Shown here: positions 8,496-16,227 of the stretch, piece by piece
Position numbering within the stretch: position 1 is the first letter of the stretch
Layout of the letters: every line of letters begins with the position of its first letter
DNA from: Chitinophaga pinensis
GTDB lineage: Bacteria > Bacteroidota > Bacteroidia > Chitinophagales > Chitinophagaceae
Reading direction: 5' to 3'
Assembly (NCBI GenBank): GCA_945874755.1
Contig: CAMCHR010000016.1
Span: forward strand, 1 to 39,844
Length of the DNA stretch: 39,844 nucleotides
The notes under the pieces: model-generated
What the model saw: only the letters and a program-made list of their open reading frames with translations
The model's database searches: none
What the model was told of the DNA's origin: nothing
Translations under genes and position numbers: made by a program

Positions 8496-9131
8496 TTAAT
8501 TTTTATTTAACTTTTTATTTCTTGCAACTTCTATTTCTTGCAGAAATATTATAAAGAAATCTTTATTATCTCTTTTGACTGCGTTCGACAAATTTTTATA
8601 TTTGCTTGATTGTAAATTACCATTGTTGCTGGGGTTAATATAAACATCAGGTATCCAAGCAGCAGGAAAAACAACGCATTTTATTATTTCAATCGTCATG
8701 TCATCGTTAAACTTAATAAAAAAAGTGCCTATAAAAAATTGTCTATTTATATCTTCTTCGTAAAATTTAAGTAGACCGACTCCTTTAGAGATATCATCTT
8801 TTTGAATTTTACCACCTAACAATGCTGATTTTATATTTACATATACTTGTGTAGTTTCCCCTTCGAGTAAAACTTTAAAATCATAAACTGAAACTTCTGA
8901 ATCAGATGGAGAAATAGATGTAATACCCAAGTCAATATGACTCTTTCTTAAGTTCTGAATAATGACCTCTTCGAGTATTCTCCAAACAGTTCTCCCTTTT
9001 GCTGCATGTCCCCAACCTAAAGGGAATTGATCTTTGCTACCAATTTGGATTTTACCAATAAGTGTAATTAATTTATTTAAACTTGTTTGAAGTTTATCTT
9101 GCAATATTTCAGCAGTCTTTATATCGGACAT
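8496..9131 (-). CDS. Probable type II restriction endonuclease
   Basis: A 211-aa protein facing the methylase at 6994-8466 with 29 bp between their stops, a common restriction-modification arrangement. It has GWGHAAKGRTVWRILEEVI near 39-57, whose acidic pair E54/E55 could supply a metal ligand. Next comes YDFKVLL (D84), then QVYVNIKSALLGGK (97-108). The spacing matches a PD-(D/E)XK core, but the last motif reads N-I-K rather than D/E-x-K. I do not recognise a named endonuclease. The call rests on motif order, size and the neighbouring methylase. Confidence 0.55.
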   Translation of the reverse strand: MSDIKTAEILQDKLQTSLNKLITLIGKIQIGSKDQFPLGWGHAAKGRTVWRILEEVIIQNLRKSHIDLGITSISPSDSEVSVYDFKVLLEGETTQVYVNIKSALLGGKIQKDDISKGVGLLKFYEEDINRQFFIGTFFIKFNDDMTIEIIKCVVFPAAWIPDVYINPSNNGNLQSSKYKNLSNAVKRDNKDFFIIFLQEIEVARNKKLNKN

Positions 9132-9256
9132 TTTTGCTCAAAATAGCAAATTGGCTAGTATTTAGCAAACATTCTAATAAAATGTTATGCAAAATAATAA
9201 TTACGTAAAGAAAAAAATGATCCATCCTCCAATACCTTGCTGTCTGCGCTTTTAAG

Positions 9257-9287
9257 TTTGTATCCTAAATTGAAAATATGATACAAA
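9257..9287. promoter_or_regulatory. Inverted repeat TTTGTATC-N15-GATACAAA at start codon
   Basis: TTTGTATC (9257-9264) and its exact complement GATACAAA (9280-9287) flank 15 bp. The right arm overlaps the ATG at 9278. The left arm overlaps a TAAGTTTG -7-like box. A third copy of GATACAAA is at 10981-10988, in front of the WYL regulator. This is a candidate operator for that regulator, but the motif also partly overlaps generic promoter sequence. Confidence 0.35.
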
Positions 9288-9967
9288 TACTGCCACTAGC
9301 CGACATTATGCACGAGGAGGTGCTATTAGAAGACGACTTTGCTTCCAAGTTTGAGGGTTGGGAACTAATCGAGGATGAGGAAGAAAAGTCCTTTATTAAG
9401 GATAGCCATTATTGGATGGAAAATAAGTCAAAGAGAAGATGGATGTTCTACCATAAGAAACTACCTGTTACAAGCAAGGAAAACTTCATTATTAAAGCTG
9501 AAATTGAACTACTAAACTCCAATAATGATTATGGACAGTATGGACTAGTTTGGGGGTTTGATAAGGATCATCATGAGTTAAGTAAATTTGTTGTATCGAC
9601 TGAAAAAAATGATTTTACGATATCAAAATTTCAGAAAGACCATGAGTTTTTGAGACATAGGTTTAGTGACTCTTTTGAAAAATTTGGTTTTGAGTTCAAT
9701 AAACAGTTTTTTTCAATAGTTAAACTTGATAATTACTACTACTTCTTTTTAAACCAGCACGACAAACCTGTATATGTTACGCATGTTTCTCAAATGCCAA
9801 TGGAGGGCAACCGATTTGGATTTTATGTTGAGCCAGGAATTATGATAAGATGTGATAAGATTGTAGTTAAGCGACTAATCACTAATAAAAATTTTAAAGG
9901 GAACCCATGGATGCCATTTGACAATGATGAAATGCCGCTAGGGTCAGTAATCCTTAGAGGTAATTAG
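9278..9967 (+). CDS. Jelly-roll (concanavalin/DUF1080-like) protein of unknown function
   Basis: A 229-aa soluble protein with no signal peptide. After a short acidic N-terminus, LEDDFASKFEGWELIED opens a pattern of alternating beta strands: FIIKAEIELL, YGQYGLVWGFD, FVVSTEKNDFTISKF, FSIVKLDNYYYFFLN, then RFGFYVEPGIMIRCDKIVVKRL. This is characteristic of LamG/DUF1080-type jelly-roll domains that usually bind a ligand. Its 3' end overlaps the convergent WYL regulator by 14 bp. Its job in a defence-rich element is unknown; a sensor role is only a guess. Confidence 0.6.
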   Translation: MIQILPLADIMHEEVLLEDDFASKFEGWELIEDEEEKSFIKDSHYWMENKSKRRWMFYHKKLPVTSKENFIIKAEIELLNSNNDYGQYGLVWGFDKDHHELSKFVVSTEKNDFTISKFQKDHEFLRHRFSDSFEKFGFEFNKQFFSIVKLDNYYYFFLNQHDKPVYVTHVSQMPMEGNRFGFYVEPGIMIRCDKIVVKRLITNKNFKGNPWMPFDNDEMPLGSVILRGN

Positions 9968-10961
9968 CACTCATATCTTGAATCGCCTTTTTGATTGTTT
10001 TACGCAATCCTAATGGTTTATCAATTATACAGAATGACCCAAACCCTAATAATTTAAAAATAAATTCTTCATTGACTAATACTTTTAGACTAATCTGTAC
10101 CCTATCGTTTTTTTCTAAAATTAGTTTTTGAGTTTGGTGTAGTGGTTCAAGCAATACTAGGTCAGAAATAGGTTTCTTAATGGTTAGTAAGATTTCTTCT
10201 GGCTTGGTGTTGCTTTCCATGATACCTGAACTATGTTCGAAAAAGCTTACAGGATTAAAATCGGATTTTCTCTTAAGTATATTATGTATTAAATCTATAT
10301 TGCTAATCCTGTCTAAAGCGTAGGTCAAGTATTTTTCTTTAGTTAAGCACCACCCAACTACGTACCATCTATTCCTATGTTCTTTGAGTAGATATGGAAT
10401 AAGATGATGCTCTTTTTTTTCTTTTTTATATATGTTATTATAAGTAAAATTGAAGCTTTGTTTGTTTTTTATAGCCTTATAAATTAGTTCAATCCAATCC
10501 ATTCCTTTAGTATCAACTGACTTTTCAAACTGCACTAATTCATCTATTAATTTCTCATTACCATCAATACCTAGTCCAAACCTTGCATTTAATCTTTCAA
10601 TAGCATTCTTAAAGTTCTTAAAAATTGATACATCCTTGTATTGATATAAAAGTTGTGCGGCAAAATGTAATGACACCCACTCATCTTCATCCAAATTTAG
10701 TTCGGCAATCGAAAAACCAAGCTCGGTATAAACATAGCCCTTCTCTGTCTTTGAATACATGATAGGTGCACTATATCCCTTTGGAGCTTTCTCCCTCATT
10801 GCTCTAATATCTTTCTCTATTGTTGATTTAGATATATCTACACCTAATATTTGACTACACTTGTCTGACATTTGATCCAAGTCAGGAAATGGCTTCCTTT
10901 TATCTGTTATCATTTGATCAATGATCCTGTAACGTATTACTGCTGACTTATTCTTTGGCAT
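9954..10961 (-). CDS. WYL-domain transcriptional regulator
   Basis: A 335-aa regulator. An N-terminal winged-HTH (about 1-60, IRYRIIDQMI through KSTIEKDIRAMRE) is followed by a WYL domain at about 155-235, with FNFTYNNIYKKEKKEHHLIPYLLKEHRNRWYVVGWC and TYALDRISNI, and a C-terminal WCX-like portion. Such proteins commonly repress defence operons and respond to nucleic-acid ligands. It is divergently placed from the operon beginning at 11047, 85 bp away, and convergent with the jelly-roll gene. It is the likely regulator of one or both neighbours; the regulatory link is inferred. Confidence 0.85.
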   Translation of the reverse strand: MPKNKSAVIRYRIIDQMITDKRKPFPDLDQMSDKCSQILGVDISKSTIEKDIRAMREKAPKGYSAPIMYSKTEKGYVYTELGFSIAELNLDEDEWVSLHFAAQLLYQYKDVSIFKNFKNAIERLNARFGLGIDGNEKLIDELVQFEKSVDTKGMDWIELIYKAIKNKQSFNFTYNNIYKKEKKEHHLIPYLLKEHRNRWYVVGWCLTKEKYLTYALDRISNIDLIHNILKRKSDFNPVSFFEHSSGIMESNTKPEEILLTIKKPISDLVLLEPLHQTQKLILEKNDRVQISLKVLVNEEFIFKLLGFGSFCIIDKPLGLRKTIKKAIQDMSANYL

Positions 10962-10980
10962 TTTTATCCCTTATTATATT

Positions 10981-10988
10981 GATACAAA
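10981..10988 (+). promoter_or_regulatory. GATACAAA motif upstream of the WYL gene
   Basis: This is identical to the right arm of the inverted repeat at 9280-9287. It lies 20 bp upstream of the WYL start, in the shared divergent promoter region. Possible operator; low certainty. Confidence 0.3.
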
Positions 10989-11046
10989 TTACAAAATTGA
11001 CCTCAAATAGAGTAAGGAGTGGGTGTTTAATTTTAAATAAAAAAAG

Positions 11047-11517
11047 ATGGGCTACCAAATACCTGATAACGAGCAAGAGAGATTAGAATTGATAAATGAC
11101 TCATTAATTAAACTTATCTGCTCAGACGACTATTTTGACGATGAAAAGTGGGTTTTGATTCGTCTAAATTTAGACAAATGGAAAAGAAAAGGATACAGTT
11201 TAAAATTTGAAACTTTAAACCTAAATAACACATTTAAAGAAGATGAGACACTATTCCTATTAAGAGTCTATAACTTAATTAGCGAAATACTACTTTTCCA
11301 ACATGGGATTAAAGAATGTGTTAAAAACCAAGAATTTGAGCAAGCAGCATTGTATAGAGATTTAGGGAAGGTGTATAAAAAAACTTTGGCGGAAAAATAC
11401 AAAAATAAACCTAGTCAATTATGTTTATTTGATCTAAAAGGTAATAAACTGGTAATGAAATTTATTGAAAATTACTTCGTAAATCAACACTTAATGGATC
11501 GTTTTAGATTATCTTAA
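11047..11517 (+). CDS. Hypothetical protein with UVR-like motif
   Basis: A 156-aa protein, first in the operon divergent from the WYL regulator. No full-length family is recognised. Residues of about 87-112 (GIKECVKNQEFEQAALYRDL, then GKVYKK) match the UVR motif of UvrB/UvrC and ClpC/McsA, a short helical hairpin used for protein contacts. The N-terminal part is acidic and helical. It could be the interaction subunit for the two nuclease-like proteins that follow. Its stop is about 40 bp before the preferred start of the next gene. The function is not known. Confidence 0.65.
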   Translation: MGYQIPDNEQERLELINDSLIKLICSDDYFDDEKWVLIRLNLDKWKRKGYSLKFETLNLNNTFKEDETLFLLRVYNLISEILLFQHGIKECVKNQEFEQAALYRDLGKVYKKTLAEKYKNKPSQLCLFDLKGNKLVMKFIENYFVNQHLMDRFRLS

Positions 11518-11558
11518 ATTAGGATAATTTGGTATATTTAGAACATAATTCAAACCGA

Positions 11559-12044
11559 ATGGCACAATCACATCAGGATCTAATAAACTTCTTACAACAA
11601 AATGGATTTAAAGCTAACTGTACAACATGCGGTGACAGTTTCATGTTAAAAGATGCCAAACTATTTTCTGTAGATAATTTCAATACAGAAGCAAAGAAGT
11701 TGTTAAATGAAAAGAAGGAAGAGTTAAAAGAAAGAAAAGAAATTATTAGTAAGAAAAAAAGTAGCACACAAAAAAGAGTTGAAACAACAACAGGTAGCGT
11801 CAATATGGGATTTATTTTAGAACGACTAGCTCCTGTACTAGCTCAATTTCCATTCGATAAAAATGATTGCCGAAGTTTATTTGACCCAATTGACTATGTC
11901 ATTTTTGAAGGTCTACAAAAAACCGGCAAGGTTCAAAAGATATTTTTTGTTGATATTAAGTCAGGTAAAGCAAAACTTAAGGCAAACCAAAAGGCTATCA
12001 AACAAATAATTGAACAAAAAAAGGTTGAATTTAAAAACTACTAA
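11559..12044 (+). CDS. Holliday-junction-resolvase-like endonuclease (COG4741-like), apparently active
   Basis: A 161-aa protein counted from the ATG at 11559; a TTG at 11529 could add ten residues. A zinc-ribbon-like CTTCG (C21, C24) is followed by a long lysine/glutamate coiled coil (about 42-75). A PD-(D/E)XK-type core follows: SLFDPIDYVIFEG (D109, D112), then IFFVDIKSGKAKL with D132-I-K134, and Gln144 in the next helix. This layout matches the 'predicted endonuclease related to archaeal Holliday junction resolvase' family. It is separated by 2 bp from a paralogue downstream. It probably acts on branched or foreign DNA; that role is inferred. Confidence 0.75.
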   Translation: MAQSHQDLINFLQQNGFKANCTTCGDSFMLKDAKLFSVDNFNTEAKKLLNEKKEELKERKEIISKKKSSTQKRVETTTGSVNMGFILERLAPVLAQFPFDKNDCRSLFDPIDYVIFEGLQKTGKVQKIFFVDIKSGKAKLKANQKAIKQIIEQKKVEFKNY

Positions 12045-12046
12045 TT

Positions 12047-12568
12047 ATGCACCAACAAGATATACTCGTATTTTTTGAATACCAGCGTCAAATTTTTGGC
12101 ATCTGTCCATGCTGTGGTGATTTCTTTAGACTAAGTGATACTAAGATATATAAGGACGAGCGTAAGTCAACTGATTGGTTAGATAAATTAGGTAAAGATG
12201 AGCAGAAATTGAACCTAATGGAAGATAAGATTGACGAAGACATGGAGTTCTATAAAGAGCAGTCAAGAGAAAAAGGAAGAAAATTAGCCAATAAGATGAT
12301 TAAAAAGGTAGATAAGGTTTTTGTACCGCAAAAACTCAATCCTGATGATGCTAAAGTGATTTTTCATCCCGTAGACTTTGTTGTCTTTAATGGTATGAAA
12401 GCAGGATCAAATGGAGATGCGCTGAAAAGTATCATTTTGTTGGATAGCGAGAAGAAAACAGCAGATCAAAAAAGAATCCAAAAAAGCATCATTCAATCAG
12501 TTGAAAAAGAAAACTACGAATGGCTAACAATTAGGGTTGACAATGATGGTACTATAACACAAGAATAA
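12047..12568 (+). CDS. Second Holliday-resolvase-like paralogue with degenerate active site
   Basis: This 173-aa protein has the same architecture as its upstream neighbour: CPCCG (C20, C23), the same FRLSDTKIY segment, a charged coiled coil (about 45-85), then VIFHPVDFVVFNG (D110). Where the neighbour has F-V-D-I-K-S-G-K-A-K-L, this one reads L-L-D-S-E-K-K followed by a gap. The aligned catalytic lysine is thus glutamate and the SGKAKL segment is missing, though Gln141 is kept. It is probably a non-catalytic partner, or uses a shifted lysine. It is tightly co-transcribed. Paralogy is seen directly in the sequence; loss of activity is inferred. Confidence 0.72.
   Translation: MHQQDILVFFEYQRQIFGICPCCGDFFRLSDTKIYKDERKSTDWLDKLGKDEQKLNLMEDKIDEDMEFYKEQSREKGRKLANKMIKKVDKVFVPQKLNPDDAKVIFHPVDFVVFNGMKAGSNGDALKSIILLDSEKKTADQKRIQKSIIQSVEKENYEWLTIRVDNDGTITQE
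12541..12568 (+). repeat. 28-bp repeat, 3' end of the resolvase paralogue
   Basis: The last 28 bp of the second resolvase gene, encoding ...NDG-ITQE-stop, recur at 12983-13010 with only two differences. Confidence 0.75.
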
Positions 12569-12587
12569 AATTATAAACTTTAAAATT

Positions 12588-12944
12588 ATGAATTCAAAAA
12601 CTCTTATTTCAAAATTAAGTTCTTCAAATGGAGACGATATTGATATTATTTACAAATCTAATGAATATAAAGATTGTATAGAACAGAGCATCGATGTCTA
12701 TTGGACTTTAGAGTTAGAGGAACACAATGGAGATTCTATAACAGGCTTTGATTTTTTAATAATTCAAGTTGATGGCGTTATTAATTTTAATGACGAGGAT
12801 GGTAATAATATAGAAATTGACCTTAATACTTATACTATCAGTCAAGTTTATGATGTTGATACTATTAGTTTCCCCTTTTTTCCAAAATCACTGTTAATTA
12901 ATTGCGATAAGGAGGTTGTGGAAGTCTCATTTAAATATAATTAG
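12588..12944 (+). CDS. Acidic hypothetical protein
   Basis: A 118-aa protein of unrecognised family, 19 bp after the resolvase pair and in the same direction. It is strongly acidic, with many Asp/Glu in runs such as SSNGDDIDII and NFNDEDGNNIEIDL and few Lys/Arg. The predicted pattern is mostly beta strand. No signal peptide or membrane segment is seen. Its charge would suit an immunity or DNA-mimic role, but nothing in the sequence proves this. It is bracketed by the 28-bp repeat, so it may have been inserted into the operon. Confidence 0.6.
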   Translation: MNSKTLISKLSSSNGDDIDIIYKSNEYKDCIEQSIDVYWTLELEEHNGDSITGFDFLIIQVDGVINFNDEDGNNIEIDLNTYTISQVYDVDTISFPFFPKSLLINCDKEVVEVSFKYN

Positions 12945-12982
12945 ACCAATATTTTCAACCTCCAACTATCATCTCCCTATTC

Positions 12983-13010
12983 CAATGATGGAAATATAAC
13001 ACAAGAATAA
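12983..13010 (+). repeat. 28-bp echo of the resolvase gene 3' end
   Basis: A non-coding copy (26 of 28 identical) of 12541-12568, including the TAA stop. It lies after the acidic gene and 7 bp before the next start codon. It marks a duplication/insertion or the remains of a third paralogue. Confidence 0.75.
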
Positions 13011-13017
13011 ATAAGAA

Positions 13018-13653
13018 ATGAAAAGTTTAAGTCAATTTGATTCAGAATATAATAAAAGTGTGGAAGTCACATTCGATAAACTACTTAAATCAAATAATTT
13101 AATACTAAAGGACTATGAATTTGATTTAAACAATATAGAAATTACAGAAGCTATTATATTTAGACTAAAAACTTATTATACTACTCAGAATAAAATAAAA
13201 ATATTTCTTGATAAAAGATACATAGCCGCAGCATCAGATTATTTTGTAGAAAGTATTTTATTTTTTTTAAGAATTTATTTTAAATCAAAGGGTGGCATAT
13301 TAGAAGCACACTCCGAAAGACAGATTATAAAAGAAAAAAACTCAATTCGGCCAGATATTTCAATTTGGAAAGGGAATGAAGTAGTTGCAATTATTGAATG
13401 TAAAACACAACTAGGATGGAATAGAAATAATTGGGAAAATGACTTCACTGATAGAGACATTAAACTGAAAAATTATTTTCCAAATGCAAAATCATTTTTG
13501 CTAGTTATGACAGGATCAAACTGGTCAGGTTTTAGTGGAAACTCTAATTTAAACAAAAATTATTTTTGCTTATTAAAAGATAGATGGCCTATTGAATATG
13601 ATAACATTTCACAAATCTACACCCCAATAGAAGGACTGATCAATCAACTATAG
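13018..13653 (+). CDS. PD-(D/E)XK nuclease family protein
   Basis: A 211-aa protein whose central region carries a clear restriction-like core: a helix with E79 (YFVESILFF), then SIRPDISIWKGN (P112-D113), EVVAIIECKTQLGW (E127-C-K129), and a following helix and strand (NAKSFLLVM). No specific family is recognised. It comes last in the rightward run that begins at 11047, and may be part of the same defence operon or a separate orphan. A DNA-cleaving role is likely from the motif, with unknown specificity. Confidence 0.7.
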   Translation: MKSLSQFDSEYNKSVEVTFDKLLKSNNLILKDYEFDLNNIEITEAIIFRLKTYYTTQNKIKIFLDKRYIAAASDYFVESILFFLRIYFKSKGGILEAHSERQIIKEKNSIRPDISIWKGNEVVAIIECKTQLGWNRNNWENDFTDRDIKLKNYFPNAKSFLLVMTGSNWSGFSGNSNLNKNYFCLLKDRWPIEYDNISQIYTPIEGLINQL

Positions 13654-13671
13654 ATATAATAAAAATTCTAA

Positions 13672-15720
13672 CTACCATCTACCTATTTCTTTGCCCCAAT
13701 ACTCCCAAATCATTACCATTGCCATGGTATCTAACTCACAATACCTAAGCAATCCATCTCTGTAAAACTCTCTTTCCTTGTCGGACATATCAGTAAATTG
13801 GAGGTATGCATAAGCAGCCATAGCAGCACCACCATTATCCAAATTCTCTAAATTACCCTCTAGTTCAAGTTCTTCTATAACCTTTTCGTCAAATAATTCA
13901 GGAAGTGTCTTGTAAGGATTTGATCCTTTCGTTTCATCAATCCAAACATGAGGCTCATTAAAATTTAAACTTGGAATAACATTTGTTGCATAGATTGGCT
14001 GACTATATTTTTCTCTTAAATAGGGGGAACTCTTGATGACAGCAGGTAGAATATCCTTGATTGAATTTGATCCCTTTGCATGTAAAGAATAAAAATATTG
14101 AATTACAAAATCCCATAAATCTTGCATGTTGTTTTCTGGTACCCATTTATCAGGCATGTCTTTTGAAGGGGTGGAAATCTCTCTAATAAAGGACATCAGA
14201 TCATCCTTATCAGGAACAGTTTGTTCTGTTTCCGTCATAAGTTGCTTATACAAGAGATTTAAATAACTATTCTCATGTTTATGGTATCTGAATATAGTTC
14301 CTGGAACTCCACTTAAATCATTTCTAAGCGCTCTTAAAAAATCATAATTAGGGAATGCCCCTTTATCAAAATTCAAGTATTGACTTTGGTGCTTTATATT
14401 CCCTGAGGCATCCATCATATGATATGAATACTGAAAAGCAATTGCTTCATAAGGAACCCTGTCAATATGGAAAGGGAGGGCAACCATACTTGTTTCGAAG
14501 TCAATAAAATGATAAGGTGAAGGTAAGGAATCAAATAGTTCTATAAGTCCTTCCCTATCTAAATGTGGATTGTAGTCATTGGTTTTAGATTTTTCAATCT
14601 GCAACAACCTTCTACGAGCAGGATCAATGGCATCACCGATGGGTTCTGGCTTGTCCTCTCCTCTTGGAAAGAACGATTCGTCAACTTGATTTAATAGGTA
14701 CTTTCCTGAGGCGCACGCCTCATTGATGATACTTTTACTACCAACCTTACCTCCCCAAAGTTCTAAGACTAATGGTTTTAATAATTCACTTTCATTCAAT
14801 TTAGCAATATGCTTCCAACATTCATGTAATCCACTCTTCTTATCTCCACTTGGATAATCCTTATTAACAAATTGGCACTTCTTGCACTTGCTACCAAGTG
14901 TGGTAGACCAAATACGTTCATTGAGTGTATACTTACTCGAGAGGTAATTAACAAAATCTTCAAAAAACCACTCACCACCATTTGGATTTTCTAAATCGAC
15001 TTCTACCGGATTTGAATAAATCCAATCACAAACATCATCTACGTTAATTTCCTTGAGAGGTATTTCTCCTAAATCATTTTTAGTAATCCCATCCTTAATA
15101 GTTATATCTATTTTACTATTATCTCTTTTAATTTTGAAAATTTGATTTAAACCATCAATTGTAGCTGCTTTCGTTTTATCAGCTAAAACTATATATGCAA
15201 TTACAGTTTTATTGGGATTTGATTTCTGTACAACATACTTTTGAAAAGCAATATCATACATATATTCTTTCCACTCACCATCGATAGTGATTCTGCCTTT
15301 ATTCTTTCCTCTGTTATTATTTTTAAGAAATGAAACTGAAGGATCCCATGACTTTGCTTTAACCTCATATAATTTAATAACATCCCTTTCTTCTAAAAAT
15401 AAATCCGTTCTTACAAATAAATCCTTGTACTTAAAGGCAGCTTCAGCAATGGCCACCTTGCCGCCAATTTTCCTTTTTTCTGCTGTTTTTGCTAGTGAAA
15501 TATCATAATCAAGTTCGTTGATGCTAATTCCTTCTTTAACTGGGTTATCGGAAATCAAAAACTTAGCTAACTCCCCAACTTGGTATCCACCTTCTGCTAA
15601 AGCCATCATAAATGGGTCTTCTGCTTTATTATCCTGGTAGTTATTCCCTTTTGTACCGTAGTATAATTTAGTAGGACAATTCAGTGCGGTTTTGAACCTC
15701 GATTTGGTTAAATAAGCCAT
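13672..15720 (-). CDS. Cas4-like / DUF2779 double nuclease
   Basis: This 682-aa protein joins two nuclease-like halves. The first has C15 (ALNCPTKLYY), D106 (RTDLFL), and E119-V-K121, then a cysteine cluster C279-x2-C282 and C301. That is the order found in Cas4/AddB-type PD-(D/E)XK nucleases that hold a 4Fe-4S cluster. The second half, from about residue 400, is DUF2779: YHFIDFETSMVALP with the D407/E409 pair and a late LLRYCELDTMAMVMIWEYW, resembling a DEDD 3'-5' exonuclease. It is 5 bp downstream of a small unknown gene. Substrate and pathway are unknown; a DNA-degrading defence function is a reasonable inference. Confidence 0.82.
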   Translation of the reverse strand: MAYLTKSRFKTALNCPTKLYYGTKGNNYQDNKAEDPFMMALAEGGYQVGELAKFLISDNPVKEGISINELDYDISLAKTAEKRKIGGKVAIAEAAFKYKDLFVRTDLFLEERDVIKLYEVKAKSWDPSVSFLKNNNRGKNKGRITIDGEWKEYMYDIAFQKYVVQKSNPNKTVIAYIVLADKTKAATIDGLNQIFKIKRDNSKIDITIKDGITKNDLGEIPLKEINVDDVCDWIYSNPVEVDLENPNGGEWFFEDFVNYLSSKYTLNERIWSTTLGSKCKKCQFVNKDYPSGDKKSGLHECWKHIAKLNESELLKPLVLELWGGKVGSKSIINEACASGKYLLNQVDESFFPRGEDKPEPIGDAIDPARRRLLQIEKSKTNDYNPHLDREGLIELFDSLPSPYHFIDFETSMVALPFHIDRVPYEAIAFQYSYHMMDASGNIKHQSQYLNFDKGAFPNYDFLRALRNDLSGVPGTIFRYHKHENSYLNLLYKQLMTETEQTVPDKDDLMSFIREISTPSKDMPDKWVPENNMQDLWDFVIQYFYSLHAKGSNSIKDILPAVIKSSPYLREKYSQPIYATNVIPSLNFNEPHVWIDETKGSNPYKTLPELFDEKVIEELELEGNLENLDNGGAAMAAYAYLQFTDMSDKEREFYRDGLLRYCELDTMAMVMIWEYWGKEIGRW

Positions 15721-15724
15721 ATGT

Positions 15725-16117
15725 CTATATTGGTAATAATTGTATTAAAGAAATTGATTTTGGAGGGACATCTATACAAATATATTTTGTTGTTCCATTT
15801 AAATGAATTTTTTTATCAGTTAAAATTTTATCAAACTTAACAATATCGATTGATTCCTCATCAACAATCTTGATATTATCTATTGATAGATTATCTGTAA
15901 GAATTCCATTTCCCGAAAAACCTTCAGTTTTTGCTATTAGTAATAATGAATTGTAATCATAGTCATTATTAAATACTTTAACTTCTACCCCATCAACTAA
16001 ACCATCTCTTACAAACAATTTTAGATTTGTAACAATATCATTATTATTAATAATTTCAATTATAAAACCACTATGCATTTTGATGTATTTAAATTTGGAA
16101 TTTTTATGGTAGTTCAA
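15725..16117 (-). CDS. Hypothetical protein upstream of the DUF2779 nuclease
   Basis: A 130-aa protein of unrecognised family. It is rich in Ile, Asp and Asn, with an apparently all-beta pattern (FIIEIINNNDIV, LVDGVEVKVFNND, KYICIDVPP). It has no signal peptide. Its stop is 4 bp before the nuclease start on the same strand, so the two genes should be co-transcribed, and it could be a partner or inhibitor of the nuclease. That role is inferred from position only. Confidence 0.55.
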   Translation of the reverse strand: MNYHKNSKFKYIKMHSGFIIEIINNNDIVTNLKLFVRDGLVDGVEVKVFNNDYDYNSLLLIAKTEGFSGNGILTDNLSIDNIKIVDEESIDIVKFDKILTDKKIHLNGTTKYICIDVPPKSISLIQLLPI

Positions 16118-16227
16118 ATTTAAATTATTACAGCCTAAAAAAGCTTATTCATACGAAGTTTATTATAAATTTCACACCTCCAATAGACTGCTGTTTGGGA
16201 CGGTAGGTTTGTACAAAGCAAGATTTT
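16118..16227. promoter_or_regulatory. Divergent intergenic region
   Basis: A short A/T-rich stretch separates the leftward DUF2779 pair from the rightward small-gene pair, and should contain both promoters. A GACTGCT/AGCAGTC pair (16186-16192 and 16242-16248) is inverted across about 50 bp. No firm promoter match was found. Confidence 0.25.

Noticed and set aside
13672-15720. Cas4-like domain as evidence for a CRISPR-Cas locus
   Set aside because: No Cas1, Cas2, effector or repeat array is present. The DUF2779 fusion occurs independently of CRISPR.
404-16213. Similarity of TTGGGACGTAGG near 405 and TTGGGACGGTAGG near 16196
   Set aside because: Only about 12 bp with one gap, in A/T-rich surroundings; likely chance.
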